From Pseudomonadales bacterium (GTDB taxonomy: Bacteria; Pseudomonadota; Gammaproteobacteria; Pseudomonadales; Pseudohongiellaceae): a stretch of 64,000 bases of DNA. Location: the NCBI GenBank assembly GCA_023268635.1, contig JALQUB010000064.1, forward strand, positions 1 through 64,000. Reading direction: 5' to 3'. This document shows, piece after piece, positions 55,913-64,000 of this stretch. Positions within the stretch are counted from its first letter, which is position 1. The number at the start of each line of letters is the position of its first letter. Below the pieces are notes generated by a model that made no database searches, was not told the origin of the DNA, and saw only the letters and a program-made list of their open reading frames with translations. The translations under genes were made by a program, and so were the position numbers.

Positions 55913-58765
55913 ATGCAGATCGATGCACAACCCACCGCTAGCGCCAACCCAGCGCCATCACCTTCAATAGCAACACCTTCTCCCGCAGCGACAGCGCCAG
56001 GTCAATTACGAGTCATAAAACGTAATGGTGCCGTGGTTGGCTATGACGACTCCAAAATCAGTGTTGCAATCACCAAGGCATATCTCGAAGTAGAGGGTGG
56101 TAATGCAGCAGATTCGACTCGTATCCACGAGTCTGTCGCACAGCTCGCCAGACAAATTACCGAAATTTTCGCAAGGCGAATGCCATCGGGCGGAACGATC
56201 CATATCGAGGATATTCAAGATCAGGTCGAGCTAGCGCTCATGCGTAGCGGCGAGCACAAGGTGGCACGCAGCTATGTCATCTATCGTGCCGAACATGAAC
56301 GCCTACGCCAGCAGAAGCGCGACGTCGAAATTGACAAAGAAGCACTGATTAATATCACACTCGACAATGGCGAGCAGGCTCCGCTCGACGCCCAACGACT
56401 GCGTATTGTCATCGACGAGGCATGTGAAGGTCTGGAAGGTGTCTCTGCCGACGCTATCTACAAAGAAACACTCAAGAACCTCTACCCCGGCGTGAAAATG
56501 AGCGATGTTCGCACCTCGCTTGTTATGTGCGCACGCACCATGGTTGAGAAAGATCCTAATTATTCTTATGTGACAGCGCGTCTACTCATGGATACCGTAC
56601 GATCGGAAGCGCTGAGTTTCCTCGGTATAGCAGAAGCAGCCACACAATCGGAGATGCATTATCGTTATGCAGCAACACTCAAACCCTATATTGAGAAAGG
56701 TGTTGAGCTGGGGCTGCTATCACCCCACTTACTAGAATACGATCTCGGCAAATTAGGCCAGGCCTTACAAGCCGATCGTGACCAGCAGTTCACCTATTTA
56801 GGATTGCAAACCCTCTACGACCGCTACTTTATTCATAGCAACGACATACGATTCGAGTTACCGCAAGTCTTCTTCATGCGCGTCGCCATGGGACTCGCCA
56901 CCAATGAAGAGAATCGCGAAGACAGGGCTATTGAGTTCTACAACTTGCTATCCAGCTTCGACTACATGGTTTCGACGCCTCAGTTATTCAACTCTGGCAC
57001 TCTACGCCCGCAGCTGTCGTCTTGCTTCTTAACCACAGTCCCCGACGATCTTCATGGGATCTATTCAGCGATTCGCGACAACGCCATGCTCTCTAAATGG
57101 GCTGGCGGTCTTGGCAATGACTGGACTCCAGTTCGAGCTCTTGGCGCCCATATTAAAGGTACCAACGGCAAGTCACAGGGCATCGTTCCCTTCCTAAAGG
57201 TTGTCAATGACACCGCCGTCGCGGTCAACCAAGGCGGCAAGCGCAAGGGGGCTGTTTGCTCATACTTAGAAACTTGGCACCTCGACATTGAAGAATTTCT
57301 CGAACTTCGCAAGAACACAGGTGATGAGCGTCGCCGTGCACACGATATGAACACAGCGAATTGGATTCCCGACCTTTTCATGAAGCGCGTCTTCAATGAT
57401 CAAGAGTGGACGCTCTTCTCGCCTAACAATGTTCCCGAGCTGCATGACTTACACGGTGTCGCATTCGAAGAAAAATACGTCGAATACGAGCGCAAAGCAG
57501 CAGCGGGTGAAATTGAGGTTTACAAGACTGTCCGAGCCGCCGATCTGTGGCGCAAAATGATCTCGATGCTGTTCGAAACTGGACACCCATGGATCACTTT
57601 CAAAGATGCTTGCAACGTGCGTTCACCTCAGCAGCACATTGGTACGATACATTCATCGAACCTGTGCACCGAGATTACGCTCAATACAAATAAAGACGAG
57701 ATTGCTGTTTGCAACCTCGGCTCCATCAATCTCGTCAACCATGTCAATGAGAATGGTCTGGACAAGGAGAAACTTAAAAAGACGGTGACCACGGCTGTTC
57801 GCATGCTCGACAACGTCATCGATATTAACTACTACTCTGTGCCGCAGGCTGAAAACTCCAATTTGAAGCACCGCCCCATAGGCATGGGCATCATGGGCTT
57901 CCAGGATGCGCTCTACGCTCAACGCATCGCCTACTCTTCAGAGCAAGCAGTAGAATTTGCAGACGTTTCCATGGAAGTAATCAGCTATTACGCTCTCAGC
58001 GCTTCCAGCGACTTAGCAGTAGAGCGTGGCCGCTATCAAACATTTGAGGGCTCACTCTGGGATCAGGGCATCTTGCCTATCGACTCACTGCAGCTACTCC
58101 ATGAAGCCCGCGGCGTCGACTTCCTCGACATCAATATGGATCAACGCCTCGATTGGGATAGCCTGCGCAATAAGATTAAGCAGGACGGAATGCGCAATTC
58201 AAACGTCCTAGCCATCGCTCCCACAGCGACGATCGCTAACATTAGCGGCGTTTCGCAATCCATAGAGCCGACTTACCAAAACCTCTATGTGAAATCGAAT
58301 CTGTCGGGCGAATTTACAGTCGTTAACCCTTTCCTTGTGCGCGACTTGAAACAGGCAGGTCTCTGGGACAGCGTCATGGTAAACGATCTCAAATACTACG
58401 AAGGTAGTGTCCAGAAGATAGATCGCATCCCCGATGAGATAAAACAAATTTATGCTACGGCATTCGAGATCGAGCCTCGCTGGATAGTCGATGCTGCAAG
58501 CCGACGCCAGAAATGGATTGACCAAGCGCAATCGCTCAACCTCTATGTCGCCGGTGCTAGCGGTAAGAAGTTGGACATCACTTACAAGATGGCATGGTTA
58601 CGTGGATTAAAAACGACTTACTATCTCCGCGCACTCGCCGCAACAACGACAGAGAAGTCGACTGTCTCAGACATGAGCCTGAATAAGGTGTCTGCCGAAC
58701 CAACAGCGGCACCGGTTCCGAAGGCTTGCTCATTAGATGATCCTGATTGTGAGGCTTGCCAATAG
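55913..58765 (+). CDS. nrdA: Ribonucleoside-diphosphate reductase alpha subunit, class Ia
   Basis: Large subunit making deoxyribonucleotides. An ATP-cone (LRVIKRNGAVVGYDDSKI, residues about 29-125) is followed by a second, partial cone (about 140-230), giving 950 aa against 761 in E. coli; the Pseudomonas enzyme is similar. Catalytic residues are present: SSCF, NLCTEITL (active cysteine and glutamate), CNLGSINL, the radical-pathway tyrosines in KTTYYLR and the C-terminal CEAC pair. GGAG is 6 nt before the ATG. dATP feedback through the cones is expected from the family. Confidence 0.97.
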   Translation: MQIDAQPTASANPAPSPSIATPSPAATAPGQLRVIKRNGAVVGYDDSKISVAITKAYLEVEGGNAADSTRIHESVAQLARQITEIFARRMPSGGTIHIEDIQDQVELALMRSGEHKVARSYVIYRAEHERLRQQKRDVEIDKEALINITLDNGEQAPLDAQRLRIVIDEACEGLEGVSADAIYKETLKNLYPGVKMSDVRTSLVMCARTMVEKDPNYSYVTARLLMDTVRSEALSFLGIAEAATQSEMHYRYAATLKPYIEKGVELGLLSPHLLEYDLGKLGQALQADRDQQFTYLGLQTLYDRYFIHSNDIRFELPQVFFMRVAMGLATNEENREDRAIEFYNLLSSFDYMVSTPQLFNSGTLRPQLSSCFLTTVPDDLHGIYSAIRDNAMLSKWAGGLGNDWTPVRALGAHIKGTNGKSQGIVPFLKVVNDTAVAVNQGGKRKGAVCSYLETWHLDIEEFLELRKNTGDERRRAHDMNTANWIPDLFMKRVFNDQEWTLFSPNNVPELHDLHGVAFEEKYVEYERKAAAGEIEVYKTVRAADLWRKMISMLFETGHPWITFKDACNVRSPQQHIGTIHSSNLCTEITLNTNKDEIAVCNLGSINLVNHVNENGLDKEKLKKTVTTAVRMLDNVIDINYYSVPQAENSNLKHRPIGMGIMGFQDALYAQRIAYSSEQAVEFADVSMEVISYYALSASSDLAVERGRYQTFEGSLWDQGILPIDSLQLLHEARGVDFLDINMDQRLDWDSLRNKIKQDGMRNSNVLAIAPTATIANISGVSQSIEPTYQNLYVKSNLSGEFTVVNPFLVRDLKQAGLWDSVMVNDLKYYEGSVQKIDRIPDEIKQIYATAFEIEPRWIVDAASRRQKWIDQAQSLNLYVAGASGKKLDITYKMAWLRGLKTTYYLRALAATTTEKSTVSDMSLNKVSAEPTAAPVPKACSLDDPDCEACQ

Positions 58766-58857
58766 GAACATGGCAAGCCTGCCAAGATTAGAAACAAAGA
58801 AATAATAGAAAGCTAAAAGTGCGACGAGAATTCGCACAGGAAGAGGAAGTGCAGATT

Positions 58858-60120
58858 ATGTTGTCATGGGACGAATTCGATAAAGAGCCAACAGCCTCCA
58901 CCGGCGCCCCTGTAGCGGTACCGGAAACGGTCACTAGCGCCGCTGCTAGCAAACCAATCGAGCAAGCGGCTCCTACGGCGTCAGTCGAAACCCCTGATGC
59001 TAGCGAAGCGATGTCGTCGGACAACGATGCACTCCGAAGAGCAAAGCAGGCCGTAGAGGCTCTAGATGCAAGCTCTGGCATTGAAGAGCTCGAAGGCACT
59101 GCCAACCGCGTGGCCGTAGACGATAAAGCGATGATCAATTGTCGTGCAGACCTGAATCAGCTAGTCCCATTCAAATATGATTGGGCGTGGCAGAAGTATC
59201 TTGATGGTTGTGCGAATCATTGGATGCCGCAAGAAGTTAATATGAACGCAGATATCGCTTTGTGGAAAAACCCACAAGGGCTAACCGCGGATGAGAGACT
59301 GATCGTTAAACGCAACCTTGGTTTCTTCTCAACTGCGGACTCGCTTGTTGCGAACAATCTCGTTCTCGCAATTTATCGCCTCATTACCAACCCAGAATGT
59401 CGTCAATACATCCTCAGGCAGGCGTTCGAAGAAGCGATTCATACGCACGCTTATCAATATTGCATCGAATCACTCTCGATGGATGAGGGTGAAATTTTCA
59501 ATATGTACCATGAGGTTCCATCGGTTGCTAAGAAGGCTTCGTGGGGACTGAAATATACACAGGAACTCAGCGACCCGAATTTCACCACGGGAACAATTGA
59601 AAAGGATCAGACGCTACTTAAGAATCTCATCGCATTCTACTGCTGCCTGGAAGGGATTTTCTTCTACTGTGGCTTCACGCAGATTCTCTCCATGGGTCGT
59701 CGCAACAAGATGACCGGAACTTCCGAGCAATTTCAATACATTCTGCGCGATGAATCCATGCACCTGAACTTCGGTATCGACATGATCAATCAGATCAAGT
59801 TCGAAAATCCTCAGATCTGGACCGATGAATTCAAGCAAACCGCGACGCAAATGATCTTGGAGGCGACTCAACTAGAAATCGAATACGCACGTGACACCAT
59901 GCCTCGCGGCGTGCTCGGCATGAATGCGTCTATGATGGAAGAATATCTCCAATTCATCGCAAATCGACGCCTCATTCAAATTGGTCTCCCAGCGCAATTC
60001 GTTGGCGTTGAAAATCCATTCCCATGGATGTCCGAAATCATGGATCTACGTAAAGAAAAGAACTTCTTTGAAACACGCGTCATCGAGTACCAAACTGGCG
60101 GAGCCTTGTCTTGGGACTAG
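58858..60120 (+). CDS. nrdB: Ribonucleoside-diphosphate reductase beta subunit, class Ia
   Basis: Diiron tyrosyl-radical subunit partner of NrdA. Iron ligands and radical tyrosine fall in [11 protein letters not shown]; a later ligand pair is in [10 protein letters not shown]. The C-terminal peptide that docks to NrdA ends the chain. I chose the ATG at 58858 giving [10 protein letters not shown], the usual Pseudomonas-type start with GAGGA about 10 nt upstream, over the GTG at 58819. A low-complexity, alanine-rich N-terminal extension of about 90 residues precedes the core. Confidence 0.95.
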   Translation: MLSWDEFDKEPTASTGAPVAVPETVTSAAASKPIEQAAPTASVETPDASEAMSSDNDALRRAKQAVEALDASSGIEELEGTANRVAVDDKAMINCRADLNQLVPFKYDWAWQKYLDGCANHWMPQEVNMNADIALWKNPQGLTADERLIVKRNLGFFSTADSLVANNLVLAIYRLITNPECRQYILRQAFEEAIHTHAYQYCIESLSMDEGEIFNMYHEVPSVAKKASWGLKYTQELSDPNFTTGTIEKDQTLLKNLIAFYCCLEGIFFYCGFTQILSMGRRNKMTGTSEQFQYILRDESMHLNFGIDMINQIKFENPQIWTDEFKQTATQMILEATQLEIEYARDTMPRGVLGMNASMMEEYLQFIANRRLIQIGLPAQFVGVENPFPWMSEIMDLRKEKNFFETRVIEYQTGGALSWD

Positions 60121-60170
60121 CTTCGAACTAATTCAAGCCCTCTGCATAACAGCGAATTAAGGGAGATCGC

Positions 60171-60485
60171 GTGAGCGAGAAGAAGAAAGACACAACGGAT
60201 GTGGCAGGTGATTCGCCAGAGAAAACCCTGCTGACCTTAGACCAGTTAAGCCAAACTATTGACGTCATGTCTAGCGTGGTCAATCGCTTGCGTTCACACC
60301 TCAGTGAGCAATTAAACGTTGCTCGTTCAGAGCAACAAACTAAAACGCAACCCGTTGAGCACACCGCAAACACTACTCAGGAAAAAGATTCCGCGCAGGA
60401 TCAAGGCCCTCGCTTCATCGTAGAAATTCACAGTGACAAGGAAGCAGAATCACTCCCCCTCGATTCGCCCAAAATCTTACACTGA
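60171..60485 (+). CDS. Small hydrophilic protein of unknown function
   Basis: 104 aa starting with GTG behind GGGAG at 5 nt. The sequence is highly charged and polar; a helical segment (LTLDQLSQTIDVMSSVVNRLRSHLSEQL, too regular to be random) occupies about residues 21-48 and could form a coiled coil. The rest is probably disordered. I do not recognise a family. It follows nrdB by 50 bp and might be co-transcribed with nrdAB, but nothing else links it to them. Confidence 0.6.
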   Translation: MSEKKKDTTDVAGDSPEKTLLTLDQLSQTIDVMSSVVNRLRSHLSEQLNVARSEQQTKTQPVEHTANTTQEKDSAQDQGPRFIVEIHSDKEAESLPLDSPKILH

Positions 60486-60538
60486 CACTTCTATCGAGCG
60501 TAATTCCTGTCGGGTAGCGCCCACGTAAGAGCGATTGG

Positions 60539-61177
60539 ATGGCACAGCGAGCAAGCTCAACAATTCTTGATTCCCAGCTACCAGTAGGAGCGCTCGTTCT
60601 AGCGGCCGGGTACAGTCGACGCTTTGGCGGTGATAAATTACTCGCGCCACTTCCTGGCAAGCAACAGCTCACTGTCTTTAAACAGATGCTCGACCGCCTG
60701 AGCCTTGCACTCGATGACATCCTCATCGTCACAAGACCCGCACTCTACGGCACACTTCTTGAATATGTGGAGTCGACCAAAATCCAACGACCTAGTTGTC
60801 AAATTTCGATACTCAGCTTTGATGGCTCATCCGATGGTATGGGCGCGAGCTTAGCATTCGCCGCACGGCATGTGCCCAACTGGAGAGCTGCTCTGGTCTG
60901 CCTGGCCGACATGCCAAACATACAAACGGACAGCTACTCTCAAATACTCACTGCCTCGTCACGGGATAAAATTGTGCTTCCTACCTATGAAGGAAAGCGA
61001 GGACATCCAGTAGCGTTTGGCGCGGACTTCTTTGACGAACTCAGAGCACTACATGGTGACCAAGGAGCGCGCGATCTGCTCACCAAACATAGTGGCCAGA
61101 TAACTACGCTGCAACTGAATGATAGCGGTATACTCTTCGATATCGATACACCGACCGACTTACAAAGGCAGTCATGA
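60539..61177 (+). CDS. MocA-like nucleotidyltransferase
   Basis: MobA/MocA-type NTP transferase (212 aa). Nucleotide loop LAAGYSRRFGGDKLL, metal-binding LADMP, GKRGHPVAFGADFF and DQGARDLL with the final DIDTPTDL are those of the molybdenum cofactor cytidylyltransferase group (MocA/YgfJ) rather than MobA. It would attach CMP to molybdopterin for xanthine-dehydrogenase-type enzymes, none of which are in the window. The stop overlaps the next gene as ATGA. Confidence 0.85.
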   Translation: MAQRASSTILDSQLPVGALVLAAGYSRRFGGDKLLAPLPGKQQLTVFKQMLDRLSLALDDILIVTRPALYGTLLEYVESTKIQRPSCQISILSFDGSSDGMGASLAFAARHVPNWRAALVCLADMPNIQTDSYSQILTASSRDKIVLPTYEGKRGHPVAFGADFFDELRALHGDQGARDLLTKHSGQITTLQLNDSGILFDIDTPTDLQRQS

Positions 61178-62028
61178 ACCTAATTTACTGCTCCCACATT
61201 CGCGCCATCCTTTTTAGCAGCACCCTCAGCCTGCTCGTTAATTTCACTGCGCACGCGGACGAAGCTAGTGCCCGCGCGTTAATGAGCAACCCCAACAACC
61301 CTCTGGTCGCACTTTTTTCGGCAAAAGGGGCAATCTACATAGAACTCCACCGCACTCAAGCGCCGAAGAATATTGCACGACTCATTGAGCTCATCGAAGG
61401 CAAGCATCGCTTCCCCGACTCCGACATCCAGTCGCGATATTATGATCAGACTCAATTCTACGAGAGCATCCCTAATAGCCGACTTCGCACGGGTGCAGCT
61501 GCATTCAATCGGTTCGGATTAATACCCTCCGCTCTCGAAGAAGAAATAGATTCCACCTCTCTCGGGTTAGAACAACGACCCCTGCTTAATGATGCAGGAG
61601 AAGTAGACTCTCATTTAGCTATCGACTCGCGCGAGGCCTTCGACGAAACAATCCTCGCACCGCTCTATGCGAGCCTCGGTATTGAAAACGCCAGTCAAGC
61701 CGCCGCGAATGCGCCAGCAGTCATGGAGCAATTGCGGGCGATGTCAGTGGCCGATGCGCTTGAAAATCTAGGCCATCGTTTTACTCAGGGATTAGGGACA
61801 CCAATGCTGCTCCGCGGCGATGTCGCGTTGAGTTCTAGTCCAGCCGGAGTTGCCAGCACCGAATTGATAATTCTGTTAGAAGACAGCCCCTGGCTAGACG
61901 GCCAGGTCACTGCAATAGGTTCTATAGTAGAAGGCCTTAATATAGCGGATGCCATCAGCGAGACAGAGGTAGCACCCGACTTGAACATCAATCAAGCTAC
62001 TGCTATTTACTCATTAAGGGTATTGTAA
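61174..62028 (+). CDS. Degenerate cyclophilin-like exported protein
   Basis: 284 aa with a signal peptide (AILFSSTLSLLVNFTAHAD). The ends follow the cyclophilin fold: VALFSAKGAIYIELHRTQAPKNI at the start and STELIILLEDSPWLDGQV, IGSIVEGLNIADAISE at the finish. The catalytic segment FHRxxxxFMxQGG is replaced by FYESIPNSRLRTG, and about 100 residues of unrelated helical sequence are inserted in the middle. Isomerase activity is therefore unlikely. It is translationally coupled to the MocA-like gene. Confidence 0.68.
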   Translation: MNLIYCSHIRAILFSSTLSLLVNFTAHADEASARALMSNPNNPLVALFSAKGAIYIELHRTQAPKNIARLIELIEGKHRFPDSDIQSRYYDQTQFYESIPNSRLRTGAAAFNRFGLIPSALEEEIDSTSLGLEQRPLLNDAGEVDSHLAIDSREAFDETILAPLYASLGIENASQAAANAPAVMEQLRAMSVADALENLGHRFTQGLGTPMLLRGDVALSSSPAGVASTELIILLEDSPWLDGQVTAIGSIVEGLNIADAISETEVAPDLNINQATAIYSLRVL

Positions 62029-62070
62029 TTAACATCTTCTTAGCTGCTAATAAGCTAGAAGGAGAGCACG

Positions 62071-62238
62071 ATGTCAAAAAAGAAAAAAGGGAATTCTAAG
62101 CAAGGAACCTATGCCCTTAGCATCACGATGGGACTTGTCTTAGGCTTTGGCTTGGGCATTATATTCCAGCAAATAGCGATCACTAGCCTCGTAGGTGCTG
62201 CAGCGGGATATCTAGTCGCACACAAACTCGTCGCTTAA
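62071..62238 (+). CDS. 55-aa glycine-rich membrane protein
   Basis: Below the ORF-track limit. AGAAGGAG sits 6 nt before the ATG. A lysine-rich start (MSKKKKGNSKQG) precedes two glycine-rich hydrophobic stretches (ITMGLVLGFGLGIIF and ITSLVGAAAGYLVAHKL), suggesting a small inner-membrane protein with a hairpin topology. I do not recognise the family. It lies 42 bp after the degenerate cyclophilin gene and ends 11 bp before the convergent helicase gene. Confidence 0.65.
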   Translation: MSKKKKGNSKQGTYALSITMGLVLGFGLGIIFQQIAITSLVGAAAGYLVAHKLVA

Positions 62239-62249
62239 CAGAGAATCGT

Positions 62250-64000
62250 TTAAGCGAGGAGCTCTAGCCTATACGGCGGCAATGACTCCAATATCGTCTT
62301 GCCGTAGCGCTGAATGGCTAAGCGCTCATCGAAAATAGTGATTTTGCCTTGATCTTTCTCATTCCTGAGTAACCGCCCCGTTGCTTGAACCAATTTGAAC
62401 GCCGCATCCGGGACAGTCAAAGTCATGAACGGATTCAGACCCTGCTGCTCTATCCACTTCGATAGCGTCATTTCTATCGGCTCATTGGGCACTGCAAACG
62501 GTATCTTTGCGATTAAAACGTGTGTGCAGTAATCGCCGGGAAGATCTACGCCTTCCGCGAAACTCGCCAGACCAAAAATGAGACTTCCCTCACCTTCATC
62601 GATTCGCTGACGGTGATAATTCAACAATTGTGATTTTTGGTAGTCATCCTGACATAAAACCCTATCTCGCCATTCCAATGGTAATTGCTCCAGCACGTCC
62701 AGCATTTGCCGCCGGCTACTAAATAGCATGAGCGATCCCGCGTTGGGATCTACCAGGTCGGGAATCGCCTCTGCGATATAGTCAGTATGGTCCCGCACAT
62801 TCGAAGGCAAGCAATTCATCTTCGGCACCGTGAGTGTCGCCGCTTCCGAGAACTTGAACGGGCTCAAAATGCGCAAATATTGAGTGTTATCCGGGAGCCC
62901 AGCACGCATTTTTAACATAGAGAACTCCCCTAAGGCCGAGAGTGTTGCCGATGTAAGCACTGCACCAGCACACTGCCCCCAGAGTCTTTCTTGCAGCGTG
63001 TCTGCTGCAAGCACGGGGCTCGTCGCTACGGTTATATCGGGAAATGCATCACTAGGATTGTAAGTCAGCCAACGGGCATTGGGCGCGCTTCCGCTTGGAT
63101 CACGCTGGGCGTAATTTGACCATAAACTCAAGTTCGCCTCAGCTCTTTGCTGCGCGGTTCCAACTATGCCGAACCATTGCTCCGCTAGCTGCCGTCGCTC
63201 AGGGGCCCCTCCGTCCTCCAAGGACTCTTTTAACTCATCAACAATAGACTGTAGTCCTGTTGAGAATCGCGCAAAGAGCGTCGCCATATTCTGCGCGACA
63301 GCGATGATCTCCTCAGGAGCAACCCCTAATTCAAAAGCATACTGGATCCTATCTTCATAACCATCCCCACCGCCTGCCGTCTCGACTAGCTGCTCAAGTA
63401 ACAGCCACGCAACATCGAGCTCAGTGCGCAGCCCCACACAAAGCGTGCACATTGACTGCAGTCTTGTCGAATCCAGGAACTCATCGTCCGCCACACCCTT
63501 CAGCAGCTTTTCTGCTTTTTCTAGCCAGTTCGAAGTAGATTTTATCCGCGTCATTGATGCAAAGTGGTTATTACTCTTGAGCGGTAAATGATGTGCTTCG
63601 TCGAAGACATAGAGACAGTCCTCTGGCTCTGGAAGAATGACGCCCCCGCCTAAAGCCAAATCAGCGAGCACTAAGTCGTGATTCGTAACTATGCAATCAG
63701 CATTCGTAATAGAATCTCGAGCTTTGTAGAAACTGCAGTGCCGAAAATTGCTGCACTTGGCGCCCATGCATTGAGAATTATCGACGGTCAGGGGCCGCCA
63801 ATTTTCTTCTGTGATTAGACTGGGCCAAGTATCGCGATCCCCATCCCACTTGCCACTGCTTACCGAGTCCAATAACTGCTCGTAGAGTGCGCGATCTCCG
63901 CCATTGCCAGCGCTCACGTCATCGCCATACAAATCCATCATAGCCTGCATTGAGTCACTGCCGCTGAGCAGCATATCTAGTTTAGACAAACACAGATAAC
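62250..64000 (-). CDS. dinG: DinG-family ATP-dependent DNA helicase (5' end outside window)
   Basis: XPD/DinG-like superfamily 2 helicase. Visible are the 4Fe-4S cysteines (CMGAKCSNFRHC and DCIVTNHD), the Walker B box FDEAHHLP, motif V/VI region FASFAEGVDLPG and QATGRLLRNEKDQG. The Walker A part is missing because the gene continues past base 64000: the ORF-track start is an internal TTG, and the frame stays open upstream (YLCLSKLDML, like the YLC motif of the family). At least 583 aa are inside; full DinG is about 700. DinG rather than YoaA is favoured by the insert length. Confidence 0.9.
   Translation of the reverse strand, partial: YLCLSKLDMLLSGSDSMQAMMDLYGDDVSAGNGGDRALYEQLLDSVSSGKWDGDRDTWPSLITEENWRPLTVDNSQCMGAKCSNFRHCSFYKARDSITNADCIVTNHDLVLADLALGGGVILPEPEDCLYVFDEAHHLPLKSNNHFASMTRIKSTSNWLEKAEKLLKGVADDEFLDSTRLQSMCTLCVGLRTELDVAWLLLEQLVETAGGGDGYEDRIQYAFELGVAPEEIIAVAQNMATLFARFSTGLQSIVDELKESLEDGGAPERRQLAEQWFGIVGTAQQRAEANLSLWSNYAQRDPSGSAPNARWLTYNPSDAFPDITVATSPVLAADTLQERLWGQCAGAVLTSATLSALGEFSMLKMRAGLPDNTQYLRILSPFKFSEAATLTVPKMNCLPSNVRDHTDYIAEAIPDLVDPNAGSLMLFSSRRQMLDVLEQLPLEWRDRVLCQDDYQKSQLLNYHRQRIDEGEGSLIFGLASFAEGVDLPGDYCTHVLIAKIPFAVPNEPIEMTLSKWIEQQGLNPFMTLTVPDAAFKLVQATGRLLRNEKDQGKITIFDERLAIQRYGKTILESLPPYRLELLA

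Overview
The window reads as chromosomal DNA of a free-living gammaproteobacterium related to the Pseudomonas/Cellvibrio side of the class. The evidence is gene content and order: an aroA-tyrA fusion beside cmk-rpsA-ihfB; the runs mtaD-ubiG-mupP-yciK, rluB-scpB-scpA-trpS-yciO and argG-pyrC-rnt-grxD-argF; a wbpL-wbpM pair near ihfB; nth downstream of rnf-type genes; and a NrdA with a duplicated N-terminal ATP-cone. I see no insertion sequence, prophage, CRISPR array or rRNA operon. Coding density is high, with many ATGA-type overlaps.

Layout. 1-5.3 kb: thrS, tRNA-Val, uvrB, tRNA-Asn and an exported cyclophilin. 5.3-19 kb (minus strand): a membrane nucleotide-sugar dehydratase (WbpM type), a sugar-phosphate transferase (WbpL type), a ComEA-like protein, pyrF, lapA, ihfB, rpsA, cmk, aroA-tyrA, pheA and gyrA. 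19-28.4 kb: mtaD-ubiG-mupP-yciK on plus, rluB-scpB-scpA-trpS-yciO on minus, yciB-yciI on plus. 28.4-41 kb: cyclophilin, exonuclease III, a tiny membrane-peptide gene with its own promoter and terminator, moaA-moaB, a LysE exporter, the complete cytochrome c maturation operon ccmABCDEFGHI, and fliA. 41.6-49.7 kb: dcd, rubredoxin, metG, then an unusual tightly overlapping cluster (Deg-type protease, RnfA/E-like, RnfB, RnfC C-terminal part, RnfD-like) and nth. 49.7-54.5 kb: argG, pyrC, rnt, grxD, argF. 54.5-64 kb: a 1.46 kb non-coding region with DnaA and NrdR sites, nrdA-nrdB, a small unknown protein, a MocA-like nucleotidyltransferase, a degenerate cyclophilin, a 55-aa membrane protein and a DinG-type helicase that runs off the right edge.

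The best candidate for an undescribed system is the reduced Rnf-like cluster at 44.8-49.1 kb. It keeps the canonical A-B-C-D order in front of nth. It has lost RnfG, the second RnfA/E paralogue, the NADH/FMN module of RnfC, the membrane anchor of RnfB and the cysteines and flavinylation motif I would expect in RnfA and RnfD. Every ferredoxin-type cysteine set is intact and every junction is translationally coupled, starting from a Deg9-like protease gene. The second is the nrdAB control region: a promoter with paired NrdR boxes and DnaA boxes about 760 nt upstream of nrdA, followed by a leader with mutually exclusive hairpins and a further near-consensus NrdR box.

Other notes: several gene blocks look pruned relative to relatives (no lapB between lapA and pyrF, no serC/hisC or chorismate-mutase domain around pheA, no che genes between fliA and ccmA, no O-antigen cluster next to wbpL-wbpM). 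All comparisons with other organisms are from memory of these families; no database search was run.
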